DNA of 5,812 bases from Symbiobacteriaceae bacterium (GTDB taxonomy: Bacteria > Bacillota > JAAYKD01 > WRDA01). The notes under the pieces are model-generated. The model searched no databases, was not told the DNA's origin, and saw only the letters and a list, made by a program, of their open reading frames with translations. The position numbers and the translations under genes are program-made. Below, piece after piece: positions 1 through 5,812 of the stretch. How positions within the stretch are numbered: position 1 is the stretch's first letter; each line of letters begins with the position of its first letter. The DNA lies in the NCBI GenBank assembly GCA_009783675.1, contig WRDA01000099.1:1-5812 (forward strand), in the 5' to 3' direction.

Positions 1-1
1 G

Positions 2-1102
2 GAGCGTAATTTTGGGCGTAGCTATCGTCTGCTGGCTCTCGATGCTGCCGACATGGTTCTCTCTGAACACAGCTTTTTCCTCCGCTATCACCAGCCAGAG
101 TTTAAACTCGAGTTGGTACTGCCTCCGGGAACAGCCAGCGTAGAGATCCGCACGCCTGATGGCAGTTTGGTCAGCAATAGCCGGCAACACTGGCCGGAAG
201 TAAGTTTTGCCCCTATTATGAGCGATCTCGAGGTAATCTCTTTAGGAGGGAATCAACGTAACTATCGGCTTCGTTGGGTCAGCAACGGGGTCTGTGATGG
301 CTACTCACTTTGGTATACTGCAGATGGCATGGTCTGGTATCTACTGGATAGAACCAATTTCACGACTGCAGTCGTGAGCCTGGAGCATCTCCCAGGAGGC
401 TTGCTCAGTGATGACTGCGGAGAGTTTCGTGTCATTGCGTCACTTGGACTTGCATCCAGTGAGATAAGCCGAAGATATCCTGTACCCTGGCAGGTACCTG
501 AAGTAGATATATCCGGCGTCATAGCCGGGGAGGTTTTGGAATATTCAAGAGACGAAGCCATTGAGTTAAGGGCATCAGTTTGGGATCCTCAGGAAAAATG
601 GGCAATTTATGACCGAATCGTTTGGCTGGATGAACATGGCGCTATCATCGCCAGTGGTGGCGAGTTAATCATGCCTGGTAGTCGCTTTCCGGTAGGAAGA
701 TATGTTATTTCTGCAATGTCCATGAATGAGCAAACCAAGTTTGGCGGTTTTGAGGTTGTCCTGAGTATTTCAGCCAGTGCGGTTCCGCCTCCGGAGATCG
801 TTGTCACGGCAAAGACTGATCCGATAGATTTGCTTCTTCCTCTCCGTTGGGTGCTGGAAGAGGCAGGTTGGGGAGTTGTATACGACGGATTTCGGGGAGA
901 GATAACCCTTAACAACTATCATCAGTCATTCACAGTCCAACCGAATGGCGACCTTTGGCTTAACGGACTCTATCTGGGTCAAATGAGGCTCCAACTGATA
1001 GAGGGTCAGAACTGGCTTCCCGCAGAGGATCTCCTGCTTATCGGCATTGCTTTACCTAGGTGGGACGACGATACGAACACTCTGATTTTGAAACCACGAT
1101 AG
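2..1102 (+). CDS. Probable secreted/surface protein with fibronectin/Ig-like domains and C-terminal copper-amine-oxidase-N-like stalk domain (5' partial)
   Basis: The reading frame is open from base 2 to a TAG stop at 1100-1102, giving 366 visible residues. An ATG at 53 has no ribosome binding site before it and the frame continues upstream of it, so the gene almost certainly starts outside the window. Counting from base 2, residues about 30-65 look like the end of a beta-rich domain (LPPGTASVEIRTPDG). Residues 85-155 resemble a fibronectin/Ig-like repeat (YRLRW, SLWYTADGMVWYLL, LPGG, FRVIASLGLAS). Residues 165-258 resemble a second PKD/Ig-like domain (IELRASVWDP, VGRYVISAMSM). Residues 275-366 match the copper amine oxidase N-terminal (stalk) family: LLPLRWVLEEAGWGVVYDG, then ITL, WLPAEDLL and a final WDDDTNTLIL. 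Such domains occur in exported Firmicutes proteins, so a cell-envelope location is inferred; the signal peptide would be off-window. The only two cysteines (98 and 139) flank the fibronectin-like repeat. No catalytic motif is visible, and the upstream domains that might define its function are missing. Confidence 0.8.
   Translation, partial: ERNFGRSYRLLALDAADMVLSEHSFFLRYHQPEFKLELVLPPGTASVEIRTPDGSLVSNSRQHWPEVSFAPIMSDLEVISLGGNQRNYRLRWVSNGVCDGYSLWYTADGMVWYLLDRTNFTTAVVSLEHLPGGLLSDDCGEFRVIASLGLASSEISRRYPVPWQVPEVDISGVIAGEVLEYSRDEAIELRASVWDPQEKWAIYDRIVWLDEHGAIIASGGELIMPGSRFPVGRYVISAMSMNEQTKFGGFEVVLSISASAVPPPEIVVTAKTDPIDLLLPLRWVLEEAGWGVVYDGFRGEITLNNYHQSFTVQPNGDLWLNGLYLGQMRLQLIEGQNWLPAEDLLLIGIALPRWDDDTNTLILKPR
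824..1099 (+). other. Stalk domain (copper amine oxidase N-terminal-like) at the C-terminus of the first gene
   Basis: This segment encodes about 92 residues beginning DPIDLLLPLRWVLEEAGW. The family pattern is a short strand carrying PLR, then an amphipathic helix and an aromatic-Gly-Val strand, followed by an ITL strand, paired hairpins, a W-L/V-P helix and a closing W-D-x-x-T-x-T-L strand. All of these elements can be seen in order. In Firmicutes this domain usually sits at an end of exported proteins and is thought to act as a structural or wall-associated module. It is not itself an amine oxidase. Confidence 0.7.
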
Positions 1103-1105
1103 AAA

Positions 1106-1137
1106 GCTGTTTATTCGCAAATAGGCGAGCATTCAGC
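1106..1137 (+). other. Weak nested inverted repeat in the gap before the metal ATPase gene
   Basis: The 55-base gap 1103-1157 contains GCTG (1106-1109) paired with CAGC (1134-1137). Inside this lies TCGC (1115-1118) paired with GCGA (1125-1128) around a six-base loop AAATAG. The two four-base stems are separated by an unpaired TTTAT/GCATT internal loop. There is no T-run after it, so it is not a classical terminator. It could be a weak RNA hairpin, a regulator binding site, or chance. I see no convincing -35/-10 pair in the gap. Confidence 0.2.
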
Positions 1138-1144
1138 AGCATGC

Positions 1145-1150
1145 GAGGAG
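1145..1150 (+). promoter_or_regulatory. Ribosome binding site of the metal ATPase gene
   Basis: GAGGAG lies seven bases before the ATG at 1158. This good Shine-Dalgarno match at normal spacing fixes the start, and the encoded N-terminus begins directly at the first strand of the metal-binding domain, as expected. Confidence 0.75.
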
Positions 1151-1157
1151 TGATGGG

Positions 1158-3323
1158 ATGATTCGTGAGTACACCCTTCAGGGTCTGACCTGTGCCAATT
1201 GCGCTGCGAAAATCGAACGCAGTGTTCAGGGAATGTCCGGGGTTATAGCAGCTTCCTTGAATCTGATGACGCAGAATCTGCACCTGGAGATCAGCGAGGA
1301 AGTGGCTCATGAGCTACACATAAATATAGAGAAGATAGTGCACCGATATGAACCAGAGGTTATTGTCCTGGAAAAAAGAAAGGCTACCAGACGAGATTAC
1401 AGCATGCAGGAAGTTGATGCAAGTGAAACTCTGCCTAGGGAAGAGGCTAAGGACACTGAGAACCAGGCTTATTCGAGTCAGCTCACTCGACTGATCGCCG
1501 GGAGTATCATCTTTGTTATAGGGATGGTTCTGGAACACGGTTTTCAGGCTGAAGACTGGCTGCTTTTGCTGATTTTTGGCGGGAGCTATGTCCTGCTTGG
1601 CAGCAGCGTCCTTCTGCGTGCCTGGCATAACCTTGGCCAGGGAATTATCTTCGATGAAAACTTCCTGATGACAGTGGCGACGATTGGTGCCTTCGTCCTG
1701 AGAGATTACGGTGAAGCCGCAGGGGTAATGCTTTTTTACCAAACGGGAGAGTACTTTCAAAACCTTGCCGTGTCTCGTTCACGTAAGTCCATTGCAGATC
1801 TGATGGATTTGCGCCCTGATTATGCCAATGTTTTGCGAGGCGAAGATCTGATTAGAGTCTCGCCCGAAATGGTTGAACCAGGGGAGATAGTAGTCGTAAA
1901 ACCAGGGGAACGTATTCCTTTAGACGGCATCGTCGTCGAGGGAGAATCTCATTTGGATACCTCAGCCCTAACCGGAGAATCGATGCCTCGCCTCGTCTGC
2001 GTCGATGCGACAGTTCTGTCCGGATGTATAAACCAGGAGGGTGTCCTCTCCGTCCGGGTTACCCATGTTATGGAGGAGTCAACAGCAGCCAAGATCATCG
2101 ACCTGGTAGAAAATGCTGCAGCCAGAAAAGCACCAACCGAAAACTTTATAACCTCCTTCGCACGCTACTACACTCCTGCAGTAGTGGCTTTGGCGGCGCT
2201 GATCATCTTAGTTCCCCCGCTGTTTTTCGAAGGTCTCTGGAGCGAATGGAGTAGACGTGGTCTCATCTTTCTGGTGATCTCCTGCCCCTGCGCCCTAGTG
2301 CTATCCATACCGCTCAGCTTTTTTGGGGGGATAGGAGCTGCATCCCGGCGAGGAATCCTGATTAAGGGCAGCAATTACTTAGAAGCGTTAAATAATCTGG
2401 ATACTGTCGTCTTCGATAAAACAGGAACCTTAACTAAAGGAGTCTTCGCAGTCAGCGAAGTACATCCCGCTGCTGGTTTTACTGAGGACAGCCTGCTAAA
2501 GCTGGCAGCTCATGCCGAGAGCTATTCCAATCACCCAATTGCCGCATCGATCCGCAGGATGTATGGCAAGACCATAAACCAAAACAATCTGTCCGGGTAT
2601 AGTGAAGTTGCCGGGCAGGGGGTTCGGGTCCGTCTAGATGGGGAGACAATTCTCAGTGGTAATAAGAGACTGATGGAGCAAAACAAGATTGCCATTCCTC
2701 AGATTGAATATCTTGGTACCATCGTCTATGTGGCTGTAGGGAGCAGGTATGCAGGAGCAATAGTTATCGCCGATGAACTGAAGGAAGATAGCAAGAGGGC
2801 AATTACGACTCTTAAAGAGCTTGGGGTACGCCAGGTCATTATGCTTACCGGCGACAACGAGGCAATCGCTGCTGAAATTGCCGGGAATCTGAGCCTTGAC
2901 GGTTATTTTGCAGATCTGCTACCACAGCATAAGGTGGCTAAAGTGGAGGAGTTACGCGAAGCCATGACTGCAAAGGGGCGGCTTTTATTTGTTGGCGATG
3001 GCATAAATGATGCCCCGGTTCTGGCTATGGCAGATATTGGAGTGGCTATGGGGGCCTTCGGAAGCGATGCTGCTATCGAAGCCGCTGACATTGTTCTGAT
3101 GACTGATGAACCCTTTAAGATAGTGGAAGCTATGGATCTGGCATCTTTTACCCGTAAAATAGTGTATCAGAATATCGTCTTTGCGCTGGGGGTGAAAGCT
3201 GCTTTTCTCGTCTCCGGTGCTATGGGCTTGGCTACTATGTGGGAAGCAGTTTTTGCCGATGTAGGAGTAGCGCTCCTGGCTGTTCTGAATGCCACCAGAG
3301 TGTTGAAGCGGGGAAGTGCATGA
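1158..3323 (+). CDS. cadA: Zn(II)/Cd(II)/Pb(II)-translocating P1B-type ATPase (CadA/ZntA-like)
   Basis: This 721-residue membrane pump is expected to export Zn, Cd or Pb from the cytoplasm at the cost of ATP. In order, it has an N-terminal heavy-metal-associated domain (residues 1-70) with TCANC (C12, C15). A charged linker (about 72-105) follows, then two pairs of membrane helices (about 112-155 and 165-200). The actuator domain carries TGES (272-275). The sixth helix has the metal-site motif SCPC (375-378). The phosphorylation site DKTGT has D420; SNHP is at 457-460, GQG at 486-488, TGDN at 564-567 and GDGINDAP at 613-620. The last two helices hold K680 and D701 (in VFADVGVALLAVLN). SCPC together with the helix-7 Lys and helix-8 Asp is the signature of the P1B-2 (Zn/Cd/Pb) group rather than the copper pumps. 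Length is normal for CadA and all catalytic residues are present. No ArsR/CadC- or MerR-type regulator is encoded beside it. The acetyltransferase gene follows after six bases, so the two are likely co-transcribed. The exact metal preference cannot be read from the sequence. Confidence 0.95.
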   Translation: MIREYTLQGLTCANCAAKIERSVQGMSGVIAASLNLMTQNLHLEISEEVAHELHINIEKIVHRYEPEVIVLEKRKATRRDYSMQEVDASETLPREEAKDTENQAYSSQLTRLIAGSIIFVIGMVLEHGFQAEDWLLLLIFGGSYVLLGSSVLLRAWHNLGQGIIFDENFLMTVATIGAFVLRDYGEAAGVMLFYQTGEYFQNLAVSRSRKSIADLMDLRPDYANVLRGEDLIRVSPEMVEPGEIVVVKPGERIPLDGIVVEGESHLDTSALTGESMPRLVCVDATVLSGCINQEGVLSVRVTHVMEESTAAKIIDLVENAAARKAPTENFITSFARYYTPAVVALAALIILVPPLFFEGLWSEWSRRGLIFLVISCPCALVLSIPLSFFGGIGAASRRGILIKGSNYLEALNNLDTVVFDKTGTLTKGVFAVSEVHPAAGFTEDSLLKLAAHAESYSNHPIAASIRRMYGKTINQNNLSGYSEVAGQGVRVRLDGETILSGNKRLMEQNKIAIPQIEYLGTIVYVAVGSRYAGAIVIADELKEDSKRAITTLKELGVRQVIMLTGDNEAIAAEIAGNLSLDGYFADLLPQHKVAKVEELREAMTAKGRLLFVGDGINDAPVLAMADIGVAMGAFGSDAAIEAADIVLMTDEPFKIVEAMDLASFTRKIVYQNIVFALGVKAAFLVSGAMGLATMWEAVFADVGVALLAVLNATRVLKRGSA

Positions 3324-3328
3324 GGAAA
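3322..3328 (+). promoter_or_regulatory. Ribosome binding site supporting a TTG start for the acetyltransferase
   Basis: GAGGAAA overlaps the last two bases of the ATPase stop codon (TGA, 3321-3323). Its GAGGA core ends only three bases before the TTG at 3330, which is tight. No ATG occurs in frame near the expected domain start, and the next usable start codon is a GTG at 3399. That start would cut into the first predicted strand. The tight spacing leaves some doubt, but translational coupling to the ATPase gene could compensate. Confidence 0.5.
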
Positions 3329-3345
3329 GTTGAGAGTTGAGAGTC
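3325..3345 (+). repeat. Three tandem heptamers (GAGAGTT type) at the ATPase/acetyltransferase junction
   Basis: Three consecutive seven-base units can be read: GAAAGTT (3325-3331), GAGAGTT (3332-3338) and GAGAGTC (3339-3345). The outer two each differ from the middle one at one base. The array covers the spacer, the TTG start and the first codons of the acetyltransferase gene. It may be a remnant of a short tandem repeat that can change in copy number, or simply a purine-rich initiation region. Adding or removing one seven-base unit would shift the frame. Confidence 0.45.
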
Positions 3346-4310
3346 ACGCAGGGAATGGAGAGGTTGCCATACATACCACGATTTTTACCGCTGATTATGT
3401 GAGCAGAGCTGAGAATCTCGCGGCGCTCTGTTATGAAGAGGAGCGCATGCATGTCCCTATCTTGCCACAGATGATCAGTATACCGGATCTGTCCGCATAC
3501 GCTGCTGAGCAAAGAGGGGTAGTCGCAATAGCTGGAGATACTCTGCTGGGATTTCTCTGCTGGGAGAAACCCAGAAAACCATTCTTCGGGGACTGTCTCG
3601 GTGCCTGGACTCCTGTGCATGCCCACGGAGCGATCGGCGAAAACCGCAGAGAAATATACGATTATCTTTACCAACATATGGCAGAGATGCATGTTAAAGA
3701 GCGGATCATGACTCATGCGGTGACCTTTTATGCTCACCATGCTGACGGGATAGATATCTTCTTTAACAATGGTTTCGGTATGCGTTGCATAGATGCCATC
3801 CGGACTACCGAAGGGATAGGTAGCAAGAGGAGTGATGGAGTATCGCTCCGCCATGCTGAAATAGGCGATGCATCAGCTATTGCGGAGATGAACAATGCTC
3901 TGGTCGATCATCTCAACAAGTCTCCTTTGTTCATGGCGTATTATGGTCATTTCAGTCCGGAAGATATTTTACATGGCATGTCGGAAGGTAAGTATCAGTA
4001 TATGGTAGCTCTGCGGGGAGATCGCCTGGTTTCATACCTGCGGCTGCAGGAAACCGGAGAAAATTTTGCTGCTGATGATGCCAGGGTCTGGAACATTTCC
4101 GGAGCTTACACCATCACCTCAGAGCGTGGCAGTGGTGTGAGTACTGCTCTGCTTGACTGGACTCTACTCCATTTGCGGGATGAGGGATATAGTTTATGCG
4201 GTGTGGATTATGAGAGCATCAATCCGACTGCAAGACGCTTCTGGCAGAAGTATTTTACTCCCTATACATACTCCCTGGTACGGCGTATAGATGAGCGAAT
4301 ACGAAGCTAA
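3330..4310 (+). CDS. GNAT-family N-acetyltransferase, probable tandem-domain protein
   Basis: The 326-residue product is assigned to the acetyl-CoA-dependent GNAT superfamily from its C-terminal half (about 171-320). RHAEIGDASAIAEMNNAL forms the usual first strand and helix, and YMVALRGDRLVSYLRL the next strands. ISGAYTITSERGSGVSTALL carries an acetyl-CoA loop close to the R-x-x-G-x-G/A pattern (R266, G269, with Ser at the last position). NPTARRFWQKYF (298-309) is the typical N-x-x-A-x-x-F/W helix near the end. The N-terminal half (about 13-165) looks like a second, degenerate GNAT fold (VVAIAGDTLLGFLCWEK; FFNNGFGMRCIDAIR) without a clear acetyl-CoA loop. The substrate is unknown; tandem GNATs act on small molecules such as thiols and aminoglycosides as well as proteins, and nothing here chooses among these. 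No signal peptide or membrane segment is seen, so it is probably cytoplasmic. It starts with TTG six bases after cadA and its TAA stop lies inside the terminator palindrome. The close linkage suggests shared expression with the metal pump, but not necessarily a shared function. Confidence 0.85.
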   Translation: MRVESHAGNGEVAIHTTIFTADYVSRAENLAALCYEEERMHVPILPQMISIPDLSAYAAEQRGVVAIAGDTLLGFLCWEKPRKPFFGDCLGAWTPVHAHGAIGENRREIYDYLYQHMAEMHVKERIMTHAVTFYAHHADGIDIFFNNGFGMRCIDAIRTTEGIGSKRSDGVSLRHAEIGDASAIAEMNNALVDHLNKSPLFMAYYGHFSPEDILHGMSEGKYQYMVALRGDRLVSYLRLQETGENFAADDARVWNISGAYTITSERGSGVSTALLDWTLLHLRDEGYSLCGVDYESINPTARRFWQKYFTPYTYSLVRRIDERIRS

Positions 4311-4348
4311 AAAAAAACCTCCGGATTTCAGCCGGAGGTTTTTTTAGC
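4306..4348. terminator. Bidirectional intrinsic terminator between convergent genes
   Basis: CCTCCGG (4318-4324) pairs perfectly with CCGGAGG (4332-4338) around a seven-base loop, ATTTCAG. The stem is flanked by nine A on the left (4309-4317) and seven T on the right (4339-4345), with GCTA and TAGC at the outer ends. Read on the plus strand it gives a GC stem followed by seven U for the acetyltransferase transcript. Read on the minus strand it gives the same stem followed by nine U for the hydrogenase transcript. It fills nearly all of the 41-base gap between the two convergent stop codons and contains the acetyltransferase TAA (4308-4310). Confidence 0.93.
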
Positions 4349-4351
4349 TTA

Positions 4352-5812
4352 TTATTGTGATCGCGACTGATAGCTGGTATGCAGAAGCTCGTGAGCCTTC
4401 TTACCGTAAGGTTCACCAAGATAACTCTCATAGAGGCGAATTAGAGCAGGGTTCTGATGAGAGCGCCGCTTGTCTTTGCCTGCATCGATATCGTAGAGCC
4501 CCTTGGCTCTTTTGCGCAGGATATCCATCTTGCCGAGGGTGTACGGCTGACCTCCGCCGGAGACGCAACCGCCGGGACAAGCCATAACCTCGATGATATG
4601 ATACTCAGCTTCCCCTCTCTGGATACGTTCCAGGAGGTTGCGTGCATTGCCGAGTCCGTTAGCAATAGCAACCCTGAGTCTGATATCGCCAACTTCTATC
4701 TCGGCTTCGCGAACGCCTTCGACTCCCCGGAGCTCCTGGAAGTCTACGGACTCCAGCTCCTTACCGGTGACCAGGTGGTAAGCGGTTCGCAGTGCAGCCT
4801 CCAGGACACCTCCTGTTGCTCCGAAAATATCGGCCGCTCCGGTGCTGATACTCAGGGGATCATCGAATCCTTCCTCAGGCAGGGAAGCAAAATCGATACC
4901 TGCTTCGCGTATCATCCGTGCAAGCTCTCTGGTGGAAAGGACGATATCCACATCGGAGTAGCCCTGGTCGTTTACCAGTTCTGCCCGATTGGCTTCGAAC
5001 TTCTTAGCCAGGCAGGGCATAATGGAGACTACGGTGATGTTTTTGGAGTCGATTCCTTCACGTTCGGCATAATAGCTTTTTATCAAAGCGCCCATCATCT
5101 CTTGCGGGGACTTGCAACTGGAGGGCACGTCGAGGAGATCAGGAAACTGATGCTCGAAGAACTTGATCCAGGCAGGGCAGCAGCTGGTCAATAAGGGCAG
5201 CTTTCCACCATGAAGGAAACGGTGAACGAACTCGCTGGCTTCCTCCATGATCGTTACATCCGCTGTAAAGTTGGTATCCATGACTTTGTCGAATCCCAGG
5301 CGACGTAAAGCAGCAGCCAGCTTGCCTGTGACCACAGTCCCAGGTTCCAGGCCAAACTCCTCTCCCAGAGCGACACGAATTGCCGGAGCAGTCTGGGCGA
5401 TGATTACTTTATCCGGGTTGCTCTTCTTCTCATCGAGGAGGCTCCAGACATCTTCTGTTGCATCCACTTCGGTCAGAGCGCCGGTGGGACAAACGGAGAC
5501 ACATTGCCCACAGAAGGTGCAGGAGGTTTCAATCAAGGGTTGACCAAAGGCCGTGCCCATGGTGGTAACGAAACCACGTCCGGTAGCTGAATAAACCCCG
5601 GCGGTTTGTATCGAATTGCATATGGTTTCGCAGCGCCTGCACAGGATGCACTTGTCGGGATTTCGCACCAGAGAGAACGAGGAAGTATCTTTGGGGAAGT
5701 GGTTAGTCTCTCCTTTGTACTTGATATCCCTGATGCCAAGATCCCCGGCAAGCTTCTGCAATGAACAGGTGCCATTGCGCTCACAGATGAGGCAATCACT
5801 GGGATGGTTGGA
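4352..5812 (-). CDS. [FeFe]-hydrogenase catalytic subunit, HndD/HydA type (5' partial)
   Basis: This subunit catalyses reversible reduction of protons to H2 at the H-cluster. The frame is open at the right edge; 486 residues are visible (numbered from 5812), ending at TAA (complement of 4352-4354). An in-frame TTG at 5759-5761 is not the start, because coding continues upstream. Residues 4-17 carry H-x3-C-x2-C-x5-C (HPSDCLICERNGTC), the His/Cys3 [4Fe-4S] site. Two ferredoxin-type clusters follow: CILCRRCETIC (55-65) and CTFCGQCVSVCP (98-109). The H-cluster motifs are TSCCPAW (209-215; ligand C212, proton-transfer C211), MPCLAKKFE (265-273; C267) and MACPGGC (410-416; C412, C416). The iron-hydrogenase small-subunit domain ends the protein (about 430-478). 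About 90-100 residues, normally a [2Fe-2S] domain, should lie off-window. Related enzymes work with HndA/HndC-like NAD(P)-flavin subunits, often in electron-bifurcating complexes; those genes would lie to the right and are not seen. The product is probably soluble and cytoplasmic. All catalytic ligands are intact. Confidence 0.95.
   Translation of the reverse strand, partial: SNHPSDCLICERNGTCSLQKLAGDLGIRDIKYKGETNHFPKDTSSFSLVRNPDKCILCRRCETICNSIQTAGVYSATGRGFVTTMGTAFGQPLIETSCTFCGQCVSVCPTGALTEVDATEDVWSLLDEKKSNPDKVIIAQTAPAIRVALGEEFGLEPGTVVTGKLAAALRRLGFDKVMDTNFTADVTIMEEASEFVHRFLHGGKLPLLTSCCPAWIKFFEHQFPDLLDVPSSCKSPQEMMGALIKSYYAEREGIDSKNITVVSIMPCLAKKFEANRAELVNDQGYSDVDIVLSTRELARMIREAGIDFASLPEEGFDDPLSISTGAADIFGATGGVLEAALRTAYHLVTGKELESVDFQELRGVEGVREAEIEVGDIRLRVAIANGLGNARNLLERIQRGEAEYHIIEVMACPGGCVSGGGQPYTLGKMDILRKRAKGLYDIDAGKDKRRSHQNPALIRLYESYLGEPYGKKAHELLHTSYQSRSQ

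Noticed and set aside
53..55. ATG as the start of the first gene
   Set aside because: The same frame is open back to base 2, no Shine-Dalgarno sequence precedes the ATG, and the protein appears to begin mid-domain. The gene is taken as 5'-truncated by the window.
1088..1116. Possible promoter before cadA (TTGAAA at 1088-1093)
   Set aside because: The hexamer 17 bases downstream is TTATTC, a poor match to TATAAT, and no better -10 lies at suitable spacing.
1112..1124. Possible ArsR/SmtB-type metal operator around TATTCGCAAATA
   Set aside because: Only the outer four bases on each side are symmetrical, and the usual 12-2-12 layout of these operators is not present.
1314..1760. A 148-codon open frame on the minus strand
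   Set aside because: It is antisense to the linker and first membrane helices of the ATPase. No family resemblance or ribosome binding site supports it.
2985..3854. A 289-codon open frame on the minus strand
   Set aside because: It is antisense to the end of cadA and the first half of the acetyltransferase, both supported by conserved motifs. Its predicted protein is rich in Ser, His and Cys and has no recognisable domain.
4457..5194. A 245-codon open frame on the plus strand
   Set aside because: It lies wholly antisense to the hydrogenase catalytic domain, whose motifs are all intact on the minus strand. Its translation shows no domain pattern.
5759..5761. TTG as the start of the hydrogenase gene
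   Set aside because: The residues upstream in the same frame form the conserved His/Cys3 cluster motif (HPSDCLICERNGTC), so the start must lie beyond base 5812.

Overview
The window looks like chromosomal DNA of an anaerobic, fermentative or syntrophic bacterium, most likely a Firmicute of the Clostridia type. Three signs support this. There is a multidomain [FeFe]-hydrogenase of the HndD/HydA class. There is a Zn/Cd/Pb ATPase whose core reads like clostridial CadA. There is a surface protein ending in a copper-amine-oxidase-N-terminal-like 'stalk' domain, which is common in Firmicutes. The organism call is inference from protein style; there is no marker gene.

Layout, left to right. (1) Bases 2-1102, plus strand: the C-terminal part of a probable extracytoplasmic protein with Ig/fibronectin-like domains and a stalk domain; its start lies left of the window. 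(2) 1158-3323, plus strand: a complete P1B-2 metal-exporting ATPase (cadA-like) with one N-terminal metal-binding domain. (3) 3330-4310, plus strand: a GNAT-family acetyltransferase with a probable tandem-domain architecture, six bases after the ATPase stop and with a TTG start. (4) About 4306-4348: a strong symmetrical hairpin that serves as a terminator from both sides. (5) 4352-5812, minus strand: the [FeFe]-hydrogenase catalytic subunit, lacking only its N-terminal end, which lies right of the window.

The ATPase and acetyltransferase genes are almost certainly co-transcribed, and the stalk-domain gene may be read with them, since only 55 bases separate it from cadA and I see no terminator there. 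The hydrogenase gene converges on this group and is probably the last gene of a hydrogenase operon coming from the right. No metal-sensing regulator, RNA gene, mobile element, CRISPR array or phage feature is visible. There is no intergenic stretch longer than 60 bases. I found no convincing new biological system; the points worth a second look are modest and are listed as findings.
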